Shown here piece after piece: positions 8,742 to 17,105 of a stretch of DNA of 64,000 nt. How positions within the stretch are numbered: position 1 is the stretch's first letter; every line of letters begins with the position of its first letter. The notes under the pieces are model-generated. The model saw only the letters and a list, made by a program, of their open reading frames with translations, was not told the origin of the DNA and searched no databases. Origin of the DNA: Pseudaminobacter soli (ex Zhang et al. 2022) (GTDB lineage: Bacteria; Pseudomonadota; Alphaproteobacteria; Rhizobiales; Rhizobiaceae); NCBI RefSeq assembly GCF_014595955.1, contig NZ_JABVCF010000005.1, forward strand, positions 1 to 64,000, read 5' to 3'. The position numbers were made by a program, and so were the translations under genes.

Positions 8742-9757
8742 TTCGGATCGATCGCCGTGGCGCGCTGCTGCTGGGCCTGGCCGCCGGCACTGCCTGGGCC
8801 ACCAAGGCCAGCGCGCAGAAGCCATCGACCAAGGTCACGGTCGCGCTCGACTGGACGCCCAACACCAACCATATCGGCCTCTATGTCGCGCGCGACAAAG
8901 GCTTCTATGCCGAGGCAGGTCTCGACGTCGACATCCTTCCTTATGGCGACACCAGCGCCGGCACGCTGATCAGCAGTCGGGTCGCGGATTTCGGCATTGC
9001 CGGGGCACTCGGCTTCTTCACGCAAAAGGCGGCCGGGGCAGACCTCAAGGCGATCTACGCCGTCGTTCAGACCGAAACGGGCCGGCTCGTCTTCAATGCC
9101 GACCGCGACGACATAATGCGCCCCCGGGATCTGGACGGGCTGATCTATGGCGGCTTCGGCAGCGATTGGGAAAAGACGCTGATCAGCACGCTGATCCGCA
9201 ATGACGGCGGGGAGGGAACGTTCGAGACCTTGACGCTCGGCACCTCCGCCTATGAGGCGCTCGCCAGCGGTGCCGTAGACTTCACGCTCGAAGTCTACAC
9301 CTGGGAGGGCGTCAAGGCGGAACTGGAGAACAGGCCGCAGCGTGCCTTCCGCTACGCGGATCATGGCGTGCCGGACCAGCACACCACCTTCCTGGCGTCC
9401 AGCAAGGCCTATCTCGCCGCTCACCCGCAAACCGCGCGAGCCTTCGTGCAGGCGACGCGACGCGGCTATGCCTTTGCCGTCGAGAACCAGGACGAAGCCG
9501 CTCGCGTCCTGGTCGACGCCAACAAGGACATGCTCACCGATCCGGCGCTTATCCGCGCCTCGCTGAAGGCGCTGGTGGACGGAAACTATCTGGCGCGCAA
9601 TGACGGCAACGTCGGGACCATCGATCCGGCCAAGGTCGAGGCCATCGGCGGCTTCCTGTTCTCAGCCGGGATTCTGCGCGACAGCGACGGCGCGCCGCTC
9701 GAGGCACGGCCGGATTTCACTAACTGGTTCTCCAACGAATTCCTTGGCGATGGCTGA
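8738..9757 (+). CDS. thiY: NMT1/THI5-like periplasmic binding protein (ThiY-like)
   Basis: A 339-residue exported protein. The N-terminus has an arginine-containing leader (IRIDRRGALLLGLAAGTAWA, cleavage after KASA-Q), possibly a Tat signal because of the RR pair. The mature protein starts VTVALDWTPNTNHIGLYVA, the hallmark of the THI5/ThiY group, whose bacterial members bind N-formyl-4-amino-5-aminomethyl-2-methylpyrimidine or HMP. NMT1-like proteins also occur in sulfonate uptake, but the riboswitch and YkoF context make a thiamine pyrimidine the likely ligand. It overlaps the ATPase gene by ATGA and the following monooxygenase gene by eight bases. Confidence 0.85.
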   Translation: MIRIDRRGALLLGLAAGTAWATKASAQKPSTKVTVALDWTPNTNHIGLYVARDKGFYAEAGLDVDILPYGDTSAGTLISSRVADFGIAGALGFFTQKAAGADLKAIYAVVQTETGRLVFNADRDDIMRPRDLDGLIYGGFGSDWEKTLISTLIRNDGGEGTFETLTLGTSAYEALASGAVDFTLEVYTWEGVKAELENRPQRAFRYADHGVPDQHTTFLASSKAYLAAHPQTARAFVQATRRGYAFAVENQDEAARVLVDANKDMLTDPALIRASLKALVDGNYLARNDGNVGTIDPAKVEAIGGFLFSAGILRDSDGAPLEARPDFTNWFSNEFLGDG

Positions 9758-11000
9758 TCGGGCGGCCCCTTCTCGGATGCAGCTCAACGCGGTCATCTAT
9801 GGGCTGGGCAGCCACGAGGCCGCCTGGCGCATGCCTGAAAGTGACCCGCATGCGCTAACCAAGCTGTCGTTCTGGACGGACCTGGCGACGCGGGCGGAGG
9901 AAGCCGGTTTCGATGCTCTGTTTCTGGGCGATGTGCTGGCTTTGCAAGGCGGTGCCGACAAGCACTTGTCGGACGCGCTGGATCCGATCGTGATCATGTC
10001 GGCCCTGGCATCGGTGACGTCACGGATCGGCCTGATCGCGACGGCCTCGACCACCTTCGATCATCCCTTCCACCTCGCGCGGCGCTTCGCCTCCCTTGAT
10101 CATATCAGCGGCGGCCGGGCGGGATGGAATATCGTCACGTCCTCCAACCTCCTTGAAGCTCTGAACTTCGGCCTCGATTCGATGCCCGATCATGCTGAGC
10201 GCTATGCCCGCGCTGCCGATGTCGTGGATGCCGTGCTCGCGCTGTGGGACAGTTGGGATGCCGATGCGAAGATCGCAGACCAGAAGAGCGGCCAGTACCT
10301 CGACCCATCGAAGATCCGGCGTGTCGGTCACGCAGGACCTTACGTGCGCACGGCTGGCCCGCTCAATGTCCCGCGTCCACCGCGAGGGCGTCCGGTGCTG
10401 GCGCAGGCCGGCTCATCGGAAGCTGGCCGCGCCTTTGCGGCAGCCCGTGCGGACATCGTTTTCACCGTGCAGTCCAATCTGAGCGATGCCCGCGACTTCT
10501 ACAACGACATCAAGGCACGCGCATCCCATGCGGGGCGCGATCCAGCCAGTATCCGCGTACTGCCGGGCATTGTACCCGTCGCGGCTGCGACACGGGCGGA
10601 GGCGGAAGCGCGTCTGGCGGAGCTCAACAGCTTTGCCGTGCTCGATCATCTGATCGCCAAAGGATCGGAATTCCTCAGCATCGACCTTGCACAGGTCGAT
10701 CTGGATGCGCCACTGCCCGCTGGCATTAGGCATGACGCTGGCAATCAGGCGAGCCAGAGCCGCGTGGCAGTTCTGACCGCCATCGCCCAGCGCGAGGATC
10801 TAAGCGTACGCCAATTGCTAGCGCGACTTGCATGCGGGCGCGGACACCTGCTGGCTGTGGGCACTGGCGCCGACATCGCCAACCGCATCCAGGAATGGTT
10901 CGAAACAGGTGCGGCGGACGGCTTCAACGTGATGTTTCCGGTTCTGCCCGGCGATATGAAGCGCTTCATCGAACACGTGATGCCTGTATTGAAAATATAG
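9750..11000 (+). CDS. LLM-class flavin-dependent monooxygenase of the NtaA/SnaA/DszA family, short C-terminus
   Basis: A 416-residue protein: MQLNAVIYGLGSHEAAWRMP at the N-terminus, then a luciferase-like TIM barrel with LSFWTDLATRAEEAGFDALF, ALASVTSRIGLIATASTTFD and HISGGRAGWNIVTS. The latter blocks are typical of FMNH2-dependent monooxygenases that open or dealkylate nitrogen or sulfur compounds. Relatives usually continue about 25 residues beyond the point where this one stops (VMPVLKI), so the 3' end appears trimmed; a dispersed-repeat copy lies about 100 bases downstream. The ATG at 9750 overlaps the end of thiY, so it is the fifth gene under the TPP riboswitch. A role in processing an imported thiamine pyrimidine is inferred, not shown. 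Confidence 0.75.
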   Translation: MADRAAPSRMQLNAVIYGLGSHEAAWRMPESDPHALTKLSFWTDLATRAEEAGFDALFLGDVLALQGGADKHLSDALDPIVIMSALASVTSRIGLIATASTTFDHPFHLARRFASLDHISGGRAGWNIVTSSNLLEALNFGLDSMPDHAERYARAADVVDAVLALWDSWDADAKIADQKSGQYLDPSKIRRVGHAGPYVRTAGPLNVPRPPRGRPVLAQAGSSEAGRAFAAARADIVFTVQSNLSDARDFYNDIKARASHAGRDPASIRVLPGIVPVAAATRAEAEARLAELNSFAVLDHLIAKGSEFLSIDLAQVDLDAPLPAGIRHDAGNQASQSRVAVLTAIAQREDLSVRQLLARLACGRGHLLAVGTGADIANRIQEWFETGAADGFNVMFPVLPGDMKRFIEHVMPVLKI

Positions 11001-11303
11001 GTCTGAAAGCAAACCGGGATCGGAGGGGCGCAGGCACCAGTGTGCACATCGTTTGGAATGCTGCGAGCAACAGGATGCCAAATACAGTTCCGGGCCGTGA
11101 GACTTTCGGGAACTTTGCGCCCGATGTCGGTCGTTGAGCCCGCATCTGCTGCCGCCTGAAAGCGGACGTCGCCGATCTTTGACTGCTCTTGCCTGTTTTC
11201 TGCTCTCGACACCGCAAAAACGGTCACATGACCAGTTGACTCGTCGCCGCATCGACCTGATCCTGCCACTTGTAGTAGCAGGCGTGACGCTACGGGGGGA
11301 AAC
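11001..11303. other. Intergenic region with dispersed repeat
   Basis: No gene seen. It holds repeat copy C (11101-11174) and the upstream region of the phosphotransferase gene. A ribosome-binding site (GGGGGGAAAC) precedes the ATG at 11304. No terminator with a T-run was seen after the monooxygenase gene. Confidence 0.45.
11101..11174. repeat. Dispersed intergenic repeat, copy C
   Basis: Contains ACTTTGCGCCCGATGTCGGT followed by GCTGCCGCCTGAAAGCGGAC and GTCGCC. It aligns with copies A (338-425) and B (31146-31230): the block TTTG(c)CCC..ATGTCGGTC is shared with B and the block CTG(A)AAGC.GAC.TCGCC with both. Confidence 0.5.
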
Positions 11304-12215
11304 ATGTCGGAGGTCCGCAAGATAACGGCGGAGCGTGCCGCGCAGATCGAGGCTCTGCCGATCTGGAGCGGCCCGATCGAGATCAGCCCGCTGATGGGCG
11401 GCATCAGCAACGAAAGCTGGCTGGTCGTCGACGGCGCGGGAGGCCACGTCGTTCGCCTTGGCGAAGACTATCCATTCCATCACGTGCTGCGTGACCGTGA
11501 GCTGATGACGGCGCAGGCCGCTGAGAAGGCGTCGTTCGCGCCGGCGGTGGAGTATGCGGAACCCGGCGTCATGGTCTGTCGGTACCTGAATGCGCGGACC
11601 TATGCGGAAGCTGATGTGCGCGCCAACATCCAGCGGATTGCGGCGATCGTGCGCGCGTTCCACCACCAGATGCCGCATCATGTGTCCGGCCCCGGCTTCA
11701 TGTTCTGGCCGTTCCACGTCGTCCGCGACTATGCCCGGACGTTGCGCCAGGGCGGAAGCCGGATGGTCGAGCATCTGCCTGCCTATCTCGAAATGGCAGA
11801 CGAACTCGAGGCCGCGCAGACGCCGCTTCCCATCGTCTTCGGCCACAACGACCTGCTGCCAGCGAACTTCCTCGACGACGGCGAGCGTCTCTGGCTGATC
11901 GACTTCGAATATGCGGGCTTCTCGACCGCGATGTTCGATCTGGCCGGCCTTTCCTCCAACGCAGGCTTTTCGGCCGAAGAATCGGAGGCGCTGCTTGCCG
12001 CCTATTTCGGCCGCAGCCCGGACGAGGCGCTGCAGCGCTCGCTGGCCGCCATGCAATGCGCCTCGCTGCTGCGCGAGGCGATGTGGAGCATGGTGTCGGA
12101 ACTCTACCTCGACGCGCCCGGCACCGATTACGTCGCCTACACGCACGAGAACCTGCGCCGGCTCGAAACGGCGCTCGATGCCTACCGCTCCCGATACGGA
12201 AACGCCCGCCGATGA
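11304..12215 (+). CDS. Choline/ethanolamine-kinase-like phosphotransferase (APH fold)
   Basis: A 303-residue protein with an aminoglycoside-phosphotransferase/choline-kinase fold: nucleotide-binding start LMGGISNESWLVVDGAG (about residues 31-47), the catalytic loop GHNDLLPANFLDDG (about residues 181-194) and the metal-binding LIDFEYAGFSTAMFDLA that follows. Such kinases phosphorylate a small alcohol such as choline, ethanolamine or methylthioribose; the substrate cannot be read from the sequence. Its stop overlaps the start of the dimethylglycine-dehydrogenase-like gene (ATGA, 12212-12215) and an EutH-type permease follows, which suggests an ethanolamine- or choline-related compound. Confidence 0.8.
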   Translation: MSEVRKITAERAAQIEALPIWSGPIEISPLMGGISNESWLVVDGAGGHVVRLGEDYPFHHVLRDRELMTAQAAEKASFAPAVEYAEPGVMVCRYLNARTYAEADVRANIQRIAAIVRAFHHQMPHHVSGPGFMFWPFHVVRDYARTLRQGGSRMVEHLPAYLEMADELEAAQTPLPIVFGHNDLLPANFLDDGERLWLIDFEYAGFSTAMFDLAGLSSNAGFSAEESEALLAAYFGRSPDEALQRSLAAMQCASLLREAMWSMVSELYLDAPGTDYVAYTHENLRRLETALDAYRSRYGNARR

Positions 12216-14671
12216 GCCAGACCCTGCCTTCCCATGCCGAGATCGTCGTCATCGGCGGCGGCATCATCGGCTGCTCCACGGCCTACCACCTTGCGCGCGA
12301 CCACAAGGCCGACGTCGTGCTGCTGGAGCAGGGTCAGATCACGTCGGGCTCGACATGGCACGCCGCCGGGCTGATCGGCCAGCTTCGTTCGTCGGCTTCG
12401 ATCACGCGGGTGCTGAAATATTCGGTCGACCTCTACAAGCGGCTGCATGAGGAGACCGGCCTGGAAACCGGCTGGAAGATGACCGGCTGCCTGCGCCTCG
12501 CCACCACCGAGGATCGCTGGACCGAGTTCCGCCGGCTCGCTACCACCGCGCGCAGCTTCGGCATGGAGATGCATCTCGTCAGCCCCGACGAGGTGAAGCG
12601 CATGTGGCCGCTGATGGATACGTCGGATCTGGTCGGCGCCTCATGGCTGCCGACCGACGGGCAGGCGAGCCCTTCCGACATCACCCAGTCGCTCGCCAAG
12701 GGCGCCCGCATCCATGGGGCGCGCCTGTTCGAGAAGGTGCGCGTCACAGGCTTCGTCATGGACGGCAGCCGCATCACCGCGGTCGAGACAGACCAGGGGC
12801 GCATCGCCTGTGAGAAGGTGGTGAACTGCGGCGGCCAGTGGGCGCGCCAGATCGGCGCGAAGGCCGGCGTCTCGGTGCCGTTGCACCCCGTCAAGCACCA
12901 GTACATCGTCACCGAGACGATGAAAGGGCTTTCGTCCGATGCCCCGACCATCCGCGACCCCGACAGACGCACTTACTTCAAAGAGGAGGTCGGCGGGCTG
13001 GTCATGGGCGGCTACGAGCCGAACCCCCAGTCCTGGGCCACAGGGCTCGTGGGCGGCGACGTGCCGGACGAGTGGGAGTTCCAGCTCTTCGACGACGACT
13101 ACGATCATTTCGAGCAGCATCTGACGCAGGCAATCGCCCGCGTGCCGGCACTCGCCGAGGTCGGCGTCAAGCAGATGATCAATGGGCCGGAGAGCTTCAC
13201 CCCGGACGGCAATTTCATTCTGGGTCGCGCGCCCGAATGCCCCAACATGTTCGTCGGCGCCGGCTTCAACGCCTTCGGCATCGCTTCGGGCGGCGGGGCC
13301 GGCTGGGTGCTGGCCGAATGGGTGACGCGGGGCGAGGCGCCGCTCGACCTGTGGGTGGTCGATATCCGCCGCTTCTCCGGGCTGCACCGCGACCGCGCAT
13401 GGGTGAAGGAGAGGACGCTCGAAGCCTATGGCAAGCACTACACCGTCGCCTTCCCGCATGAGGAATATGAGAGCGGGCGGCCGCGCATCGTCTCGCCGCT
13501 CTATGAGCGGCTGAAGAAACACCGCGCCGTGTTCGGCTCCAAGCTCGGTTGGGAGCGACCCAACTGGTTCGCGCCGCAGGGCATGGTGCCGAAGGACGCC
13601 TATTCCATGGGCCGGCAGAACTGGTTCGAGCCTGTGGGCGACGAGCATGCCGCCGTGCGCGAAAAGGTCGGCGTGTTCGACCAATCCTCCTTCGCGAAAT
13701 ACGAGCTTGCCGGGAGCGATGCCGCCGCCGCGCTGGAACTGATTTGCGCCAACCACGTCGCGAAGCCGGTCGGCAGGCTGACTTACACACAGATCCTCAA
13801 CACGCGCGGCGGCATCGAATGCGACCTGACGGTCGCGCGCGTTGCCGAGGACCGCTTCTACATCGTCACCGGCACCGGCTCGCGCACCCACGACTTCGCC
13901 TGGATCGAGGAGCACCTGCCGGCCGGCGGCGACACGCGCCTTGTGGACGTGACTGAGGAGTTCGGCACGCTGTCGCTGATGGGGCCAAGATCGCGTGACG
14001 TGCTGACCGCTGTCACCAATGCCGATGTCGGCAATGAGGCGTTCCCCTTCGGCCATGTCCGCGAGATCGAGATCGCCGGGCACAAGGTGCGTGCGCTGCG
14101 CGTCACCTATGTCGGCGAACTCGGCTGGGAACTGCATGTCCCGATCGCCGGCACCGGGGATGTGTTCGATGCCCTGATGGAGGCGGGAAGGCCACACGGC
14201 ATCCGGCCGACGGGCTATCGCGCGATCGAGTCGCTTCGGCTGGAAAAGGGCTACCGGGCTTGGGGCTCCGACATCACCCCGAATGACAATCCACTCGAGG
14301 CCGGGCTCGGCTGGGCGGTGAAGCTCGGGCGCGACACCGGCTTCATCGGCCGCGAGGCCTGCCTTGCCGCAGCGGGCAAGCCGCTCGCCAAACGGCTCGC
14401 CGGCTTCACGACCAGCAACCCGGATGTGGTGCTGCTCGGGCGCGAGACGATCCTGCGCAATGGCGAGCCAGTCGGATATCTCACCAGCGGCGGCTTCGGC
14501 TACACCGCCAGCAAGCCGATCGGCTTTGGCTATGTGCGCAATGCGGATGGCGTCGACGATGCCTTCCTTGCATCCGGACACTACGAACTGATCGTCGCCA
14601 ACGATCCTGTGGCGGCGACGATCCACATGGAGCCGCTCTACGATCCGAAGGGAGATCGCGTCAAAGCCTGA
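12212..14671 (+). CDS. FAD-dependent dimethylglycine/sarcosine dehydrogenase-like protein with GcvT domain
   Basis: An 819-residue two-part flavoprotein. The N-terminal half has the FAD-binding VVIGGGIIGCSTAYHLA (about residues 11-27) and SGSTWHAAGLIG, whose histidine is the usual covalent FAD attachment site in dimethylglycine and sarcosine dehydrogenases. The C-terminal half (from about residue 420) is a GcvT/aminomethyltransferase-type folate-binding domain, with ESLRLEKGYRAWGSDITPND. The family oxidatively removes N-methyl groups and passes formaldehyde to tetrahydrofolate. Codon and length are normal. It is translationally coupled to the kinase gene upstream and followed by the eutH-like gene, so the three probably treat one methylated amine or amino alcohol. 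Confidence 0.85.
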   Translation: MSQTLPSHAEIVVIGGGIIGCSTAYHLARDHKADVVLLEQGQITSGSTWHAAGLIGQLRSSASITRVLKYSVDLYKRLHEETGLETGWKMTGCLRLATTEDRWTEFRRLATTARSFGMEMHLVSPDEVKRMWPLMDTSDLVGASWLPTDGQASPSDITQSLAKGARIHGARLFEKVRVTGFVMDGSRITAVETDQGRIACEKVVNCGGQWARQIGAKAGVSVPLHPVKHQYIVTETMKGLSSDAPTIRDPDRRTYFKEEVGGLVMGGYEPNPQSWATGLVGGDVPDEWEFQLFDDDYDHFEQHLTQAIARVPALAEVGVKQMINGPESFTPDGNFILGRAPECPNMFVGAGFNAFGIASGGGAGWVLAEWVTRGEAPLDLWVVDIRRFSGLHRDRAWVKERTLEAYGKHYTVAFPHEEYESGRPRIVSPLYERLKKHRAVFGSKLGWERPNWFAPQGMVPKDAYSMGRQNWFEPVGDEHAAVREKVGVFDQSSFAKYELAGSDAAAALELICANHVAKPVGRLTYTQILNTRGGIECDLTVARVAEDRFYIVTGTGSRTHDFAWIEEHLPAGGDTRLVDVTEEFGTLSLMGPRSRDVLTAVTNADVGNEAFPFGHVREIEIAGHKVRALRVTYVGELGWELHVPIAGTGDVFDALMEAGRPHGIRPTGYRAIESLRLEKGYRAWGSDITPNDNPLEAGLGWAVKLGRDTGFIGREACLAAAGKPLAKRLAGFTTSNPDVVLLGRETILRNGEPVGYLTSGGFGYTASKPIGFGYVRNADGVDDAFLASGHYELIVANDPVAATIHMEPLYDPKGDRVKA

Positions 14672-14778
14672 TCGGAGCGCGTATCGTGAAATGCCGTTAG
14701 CCGGCCAGGAGGAGGACCTGCCGGACGACAAAAGGGGAATGCCAGGCGCTGCTTGCGCGCAAGTGGGAGGGACAGGAA

Positions 14779-16005
14779 ATGGCTTCTATCGGTACGTTTA
14801 TCATCTACATCATCATGGCCTGCGCGGTCGCGGGGGCCATCGCCTCGATCCGGGATCCCGAAAAAGGGCTCGGCAAGGAATTCATCGAAGGGCTGCACGC
14901 CATCGGCCCGATCTTCATTCCGGTGGCCGGCATCATGGCCTCGATACCCTATCTTTCGGAGTTCATCCGCTTCGCCATCGGGCCGGTGTTTGCGATGGTG
15001 GGAGCCGATCCGTCGATAGCGGCAACGACGCTGATCGCCGGCGATATGGGCGGATATCAGTTGGCCGAGGCGCTTGCCGGCTCGCGCGACGCCTGGATGA
15101 TCGCCGCCATCGTCAGCTTCATGTCCGGCGCCACCATAATCTTCTCGATCCCGGTCGGCCTGGCGATGCTCGACAAGTCGGACCACAAGTACATGGCGCT
15201 TGGCATCATGTCCGGCATACTGAGCATACCCATCGGTGTGTTCATCGCCGCTTCCCTGATTTCCCTAACCGGGCTGGAAGTGCGCGCCGAAGTGTCGACC
15301 ACGGCCGAGGCCACCCATCAGGTGGCAATGGGTATCGGAGAGATCCTGCGCAACCTCTTCCCGCTGATCGTCTTCTGCGTGGCGATCGCGCTCGGTCTGC
15401 GCTTCGTGCCCGATGCGATGATCAAGGGTTTCCTGTGGTTCGGCCGCGTCATGTATGCTGGCATCACGCTGGTTCTGGTCACGTCGATCGTCGAGTACTT
15501 CACCGGCTTCTTCAGCACTGTGTTCGGCTCCTGGGGTTTCGATCCGATCATCGCCGACGCCGAGGACCAGTTCCGGGCGCTGGAGATCGCGGGCTACATC
15601 GGCATCATGCTGGCCGGCGCATTCCCTATGGTCTACCTGCTGACCAAATATCTTGCCGGGCCGATGCAGGCGCTGGGCTCGCGCATCGGCGTATCGCCAG
15701 AAGGCGCGGCGGGATTGCTGGCGGCGAGTGCCAACATCCTCGCAATGTACCGGCTGGTCGGCAGGATGCGGGCGAAGGACAAGGTGCTGGCAATTGCCTT
15801 TGCGGTTTGCGCTGCCTTCACCTTCGGCGACCATCTCGCCTTCACGGCCAATTTCCAGCCGACCGTCATCCTGCCACTGATGATCGGCAAACTCCTCGGC
15901 GGAGTTGCGGGCTTCATGCTGGCGCTGTGGCTGTCAGTGCCCAAGGCCCAGGAACTGGCGGTGGCAAAGACGAATGCTGCGGCGAACCCGATCCCGGCGG
16001 AATAG
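14779..16005 (+). CDS. eutH: EutH-type ethanolamine permease
   Basis: A 408-residue integral membrane protein with about ten hydrophobic segments. It shows conserved EutH blocks: GLHAIGPIFIPVAGIMASIP, a GADPSIAATTLIAGDMGGYQ loop and FGDHLAFTANFQPTVILP near the C-terminus. EutH moves ethanolamine across the inner membrane. There is no ethanolamine ammonia-lyase or microcompartment gene in the window; instead the neighbours are a choline-kinase-like enzyme and a demethylating flavoprotein, so the substrate may be ethanolamine or an N-methyl derivative. A good ribosome-binding site (GGGAGGGACAGG) precedes ATG 14779. A perfect hairpin follows the gene. Confidence 0.85.
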   Translation: MASIGTFIIYIIMACAVAGAIASIRDPEKGLGKEFIEGLHAIGPIFIPVAGIMASIPYLSEFIRFAIGPVFAMVGADPSIAATTLIAGDMGGYQLAEALAGSRDAWMIAAIVSFMSGATIIFSIPVGLAMLDKSDHKYMALGIMSGILSIPIGVFIAASLISLTGLEVRAEVSTTAEATHQVAMGIGEILRNLFPLIVFCVAIALGLRFVPDAMIKGFLWFGRVMYAGITLVLVTSIVEYFTGFFSTVFGSWGFDPIIADAEDQFRALEIAGYIGIMLAGAFPMVYLLTKYLAGPMQALGSRIGVSPEGAAGLLAASANILAMYRLVGRMRAKDKVLAIAFAVCAAFTFGDHLAFTANFQPTVILPLMIGKLLGGVAGFMLALWLSVPKAQELAVAKTNAAANPIPAE

Positions 16006-16048
16006 GGCACACCTGCTGTGCCCGATCTCGAGGCTGGACTGAAGAGCG

Positions 16049-16074
16049 AAGCGGCGGGCATGCTCCCGCCGCTT
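16049..16074 (+). terminator. Hairpin between convergent genes (probable bidirectional terminator)
   Basis: A perfect ten-base-pair stem AAGCGGCGGG / CCCGCCGCTT with a six-base loop (CATGCT). It lies between the 3' ends of eutH (plus) and the small exported protein gene (minus). No long T-run follows, but the stem has an A at one end and a T at the other and is very stable. Confidence 0.65.
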
Positions 16075-16112
16075 GGCCGTCTATCGGATCGGCCTATGCT
16101 CTCGGCTTCCGC

Positions 16113-16481
16113 TTAGCTGGGCTTCTTGGTCACAAGCGTCAGTGCGCCGTCTTGGCTCATACTGGCGGCAATGACATGTGCAGATGTGAGGCCCTTGGCT
16201 TCAAGCGCCGATTTGGCCTGCGGTGACGAGTCTACCGAACTGCGCAGATTCTGGAGCTCTGTCTCTCCGCCTTGCGCCACCACCTGGTCGACCTGCCTCT
16301 GTGTGCTTTCCGGCAGTTCCGTAACGTCGACAACCGTGACGCTCTGGATGCTAGGTGCGGCGGACGGCGCTTCCGGGGCGGCGGGGGTGCTTGCAGGGGG
16401 TTGGGTCGGCTGTTCCTGTGCGCTGGCTCCAGCGGCAAACATAAGGGCGGCGGCAGCTATCGGAATCGTTATCTTGCGCAT
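16113..16481 (-). CDS. Small exported protein, unknown function
   Basis: A 122-residue protein with a signal peptide (MRKITIPIAAAALMFAAGAS, cleavage after ASA-QE). A proline/alanine-rich linker (QPPASTPAAPEAPSAAPS) follows, then a 75-residue domain with VTVVDVTELPES and KSALEAKGLTSAHVIAASMS. It is probably periplasmic. Rhizobial genomes contain many such small exported proteins of unknown role, and I do not recognise a named family. The start at 16481 was chosen because the signal peptide begins there and AAGGACCAGGA precedes it. Confidence 0.6.
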   Translation of the reverse strand: MRKITIPIAAAALMFAAGASAQEQPTQPPASTPAAPEAPSAAPSIQSVTVVDVTELPESTQRQVDQVVAQGGETELQNLRSSVDSSPQAKSALEAKGLTSAHVIAASMSQDGALTLVTKKPS

Positions 16482-16556
16482 TCCTGGTCCTTCCATGCCT
16501 TCAATAGTCATTCTGGATGACTTGGCTAAGTCATATGACCAATGAGCCGGAAGCCT

Positions 16557-16575
16557 GCCCCCGAGGGGGCTTTTT
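16557..16575 (+). terminator. Short GC hairpin followed by five T (terminator-like)
   Basis: GCCCC-CGAG-GGGGC followed by TTTTT. The form is that of a small intrinsic terminator on the plus strand, but no plus-strand gene ends just before it, so its job is unclear. It could end a short transcript started in the upstream region of the small minus-strand gene. Confidence 0.35.
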
Positions 16576-16679
16576 GGAGGTGAAATGATGGCCAAAGCTG
16601 GGCCCCGCCGTATGAACGGTCTTAGGTTTCATCTCAGCGGTGGTTCTGTCGTCCTGCCGCCGCAGCCATTCGGGACGCC

Positions 16680-16815
16680 TCACGGGGCGCAAGCCTTGGC
16701 GATCGATAGGCTGTTCTCGTAAAGTCGGTGCCGGGTGATCCGGCCGTTCTCGACGGCGAGGTGCAGCGCGAACGGCCCCTCGAAGGACTTCCCCGTCGCG
16801 CGTACGATCCCGGAC
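16680..16815 (-). pseudogene. C-terminal remnant of an NTF2-like (SnoaL-type) protein
   Basis: The minus-strand frame reads VRATGKSFEGPFALHLAVEN, then GRITRHRLYENSLSIAKACA and a stop. The pattern 'G.s.eg....f.v.nGRI.r...y.d...' is the last two strands of SnoaL/NTF2-like proteins. Upstream in the same frame no continuation is found (related-looking residues appear in other frames), and no start is present, so this is a decayed gene end. Family placement is by pattern only. Confidence 0.45.
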
Positions 16816-17105
16816 AGGTGCAGGCGATGCAGAGCAGGACGTTGACGATCTCGCCCAGGTCGGTCTCACGCAGGCGGCCGATGTGGTTTGGTGCCGGCAT
16901 CGTCGGCGCGACCCCCATTCCGCATCCCGCAGATCGCTTGCGTAGCGGCTGCACCGCTTCGTAATCGGCGGAGCGATTTCAGTTCAAGGCATCGTGTCCT
17001 CTGTCGGATCGTGAATACGATAGAATTACCCTCCCTGAAATCACTCACTTCCTTTGGAGCAGGCGCCGAAAAAGGAAGGTGGTCACACGAATAAGGGAGG
17101 AAACG

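Larger units (their letters stand above)
16482..17105. other. Intergenic region with hairpin and gene remnant
   Basis: About 620 bases without an intact gene. It holds a short GC hairpin with a T-run (16557-16575) and a degraded NTF2-like fragment on the minus strand (16680-16815). The right end carries the ribosome-binding site GGGAGGAAACG of the PQQ-type dehydrogenase gene. Confidence 0.5.

Noticed and set aside
12641-14731. A 696-residue open frame on the minus strand, opposite the dimethylglycine-dehydrogenase-like gene
   Set aside because: It is the mirror of a well-supported gene; composition is His/Arg/Ala-rich with no family motif, as expected for antisense frames in GC-rich DNA.
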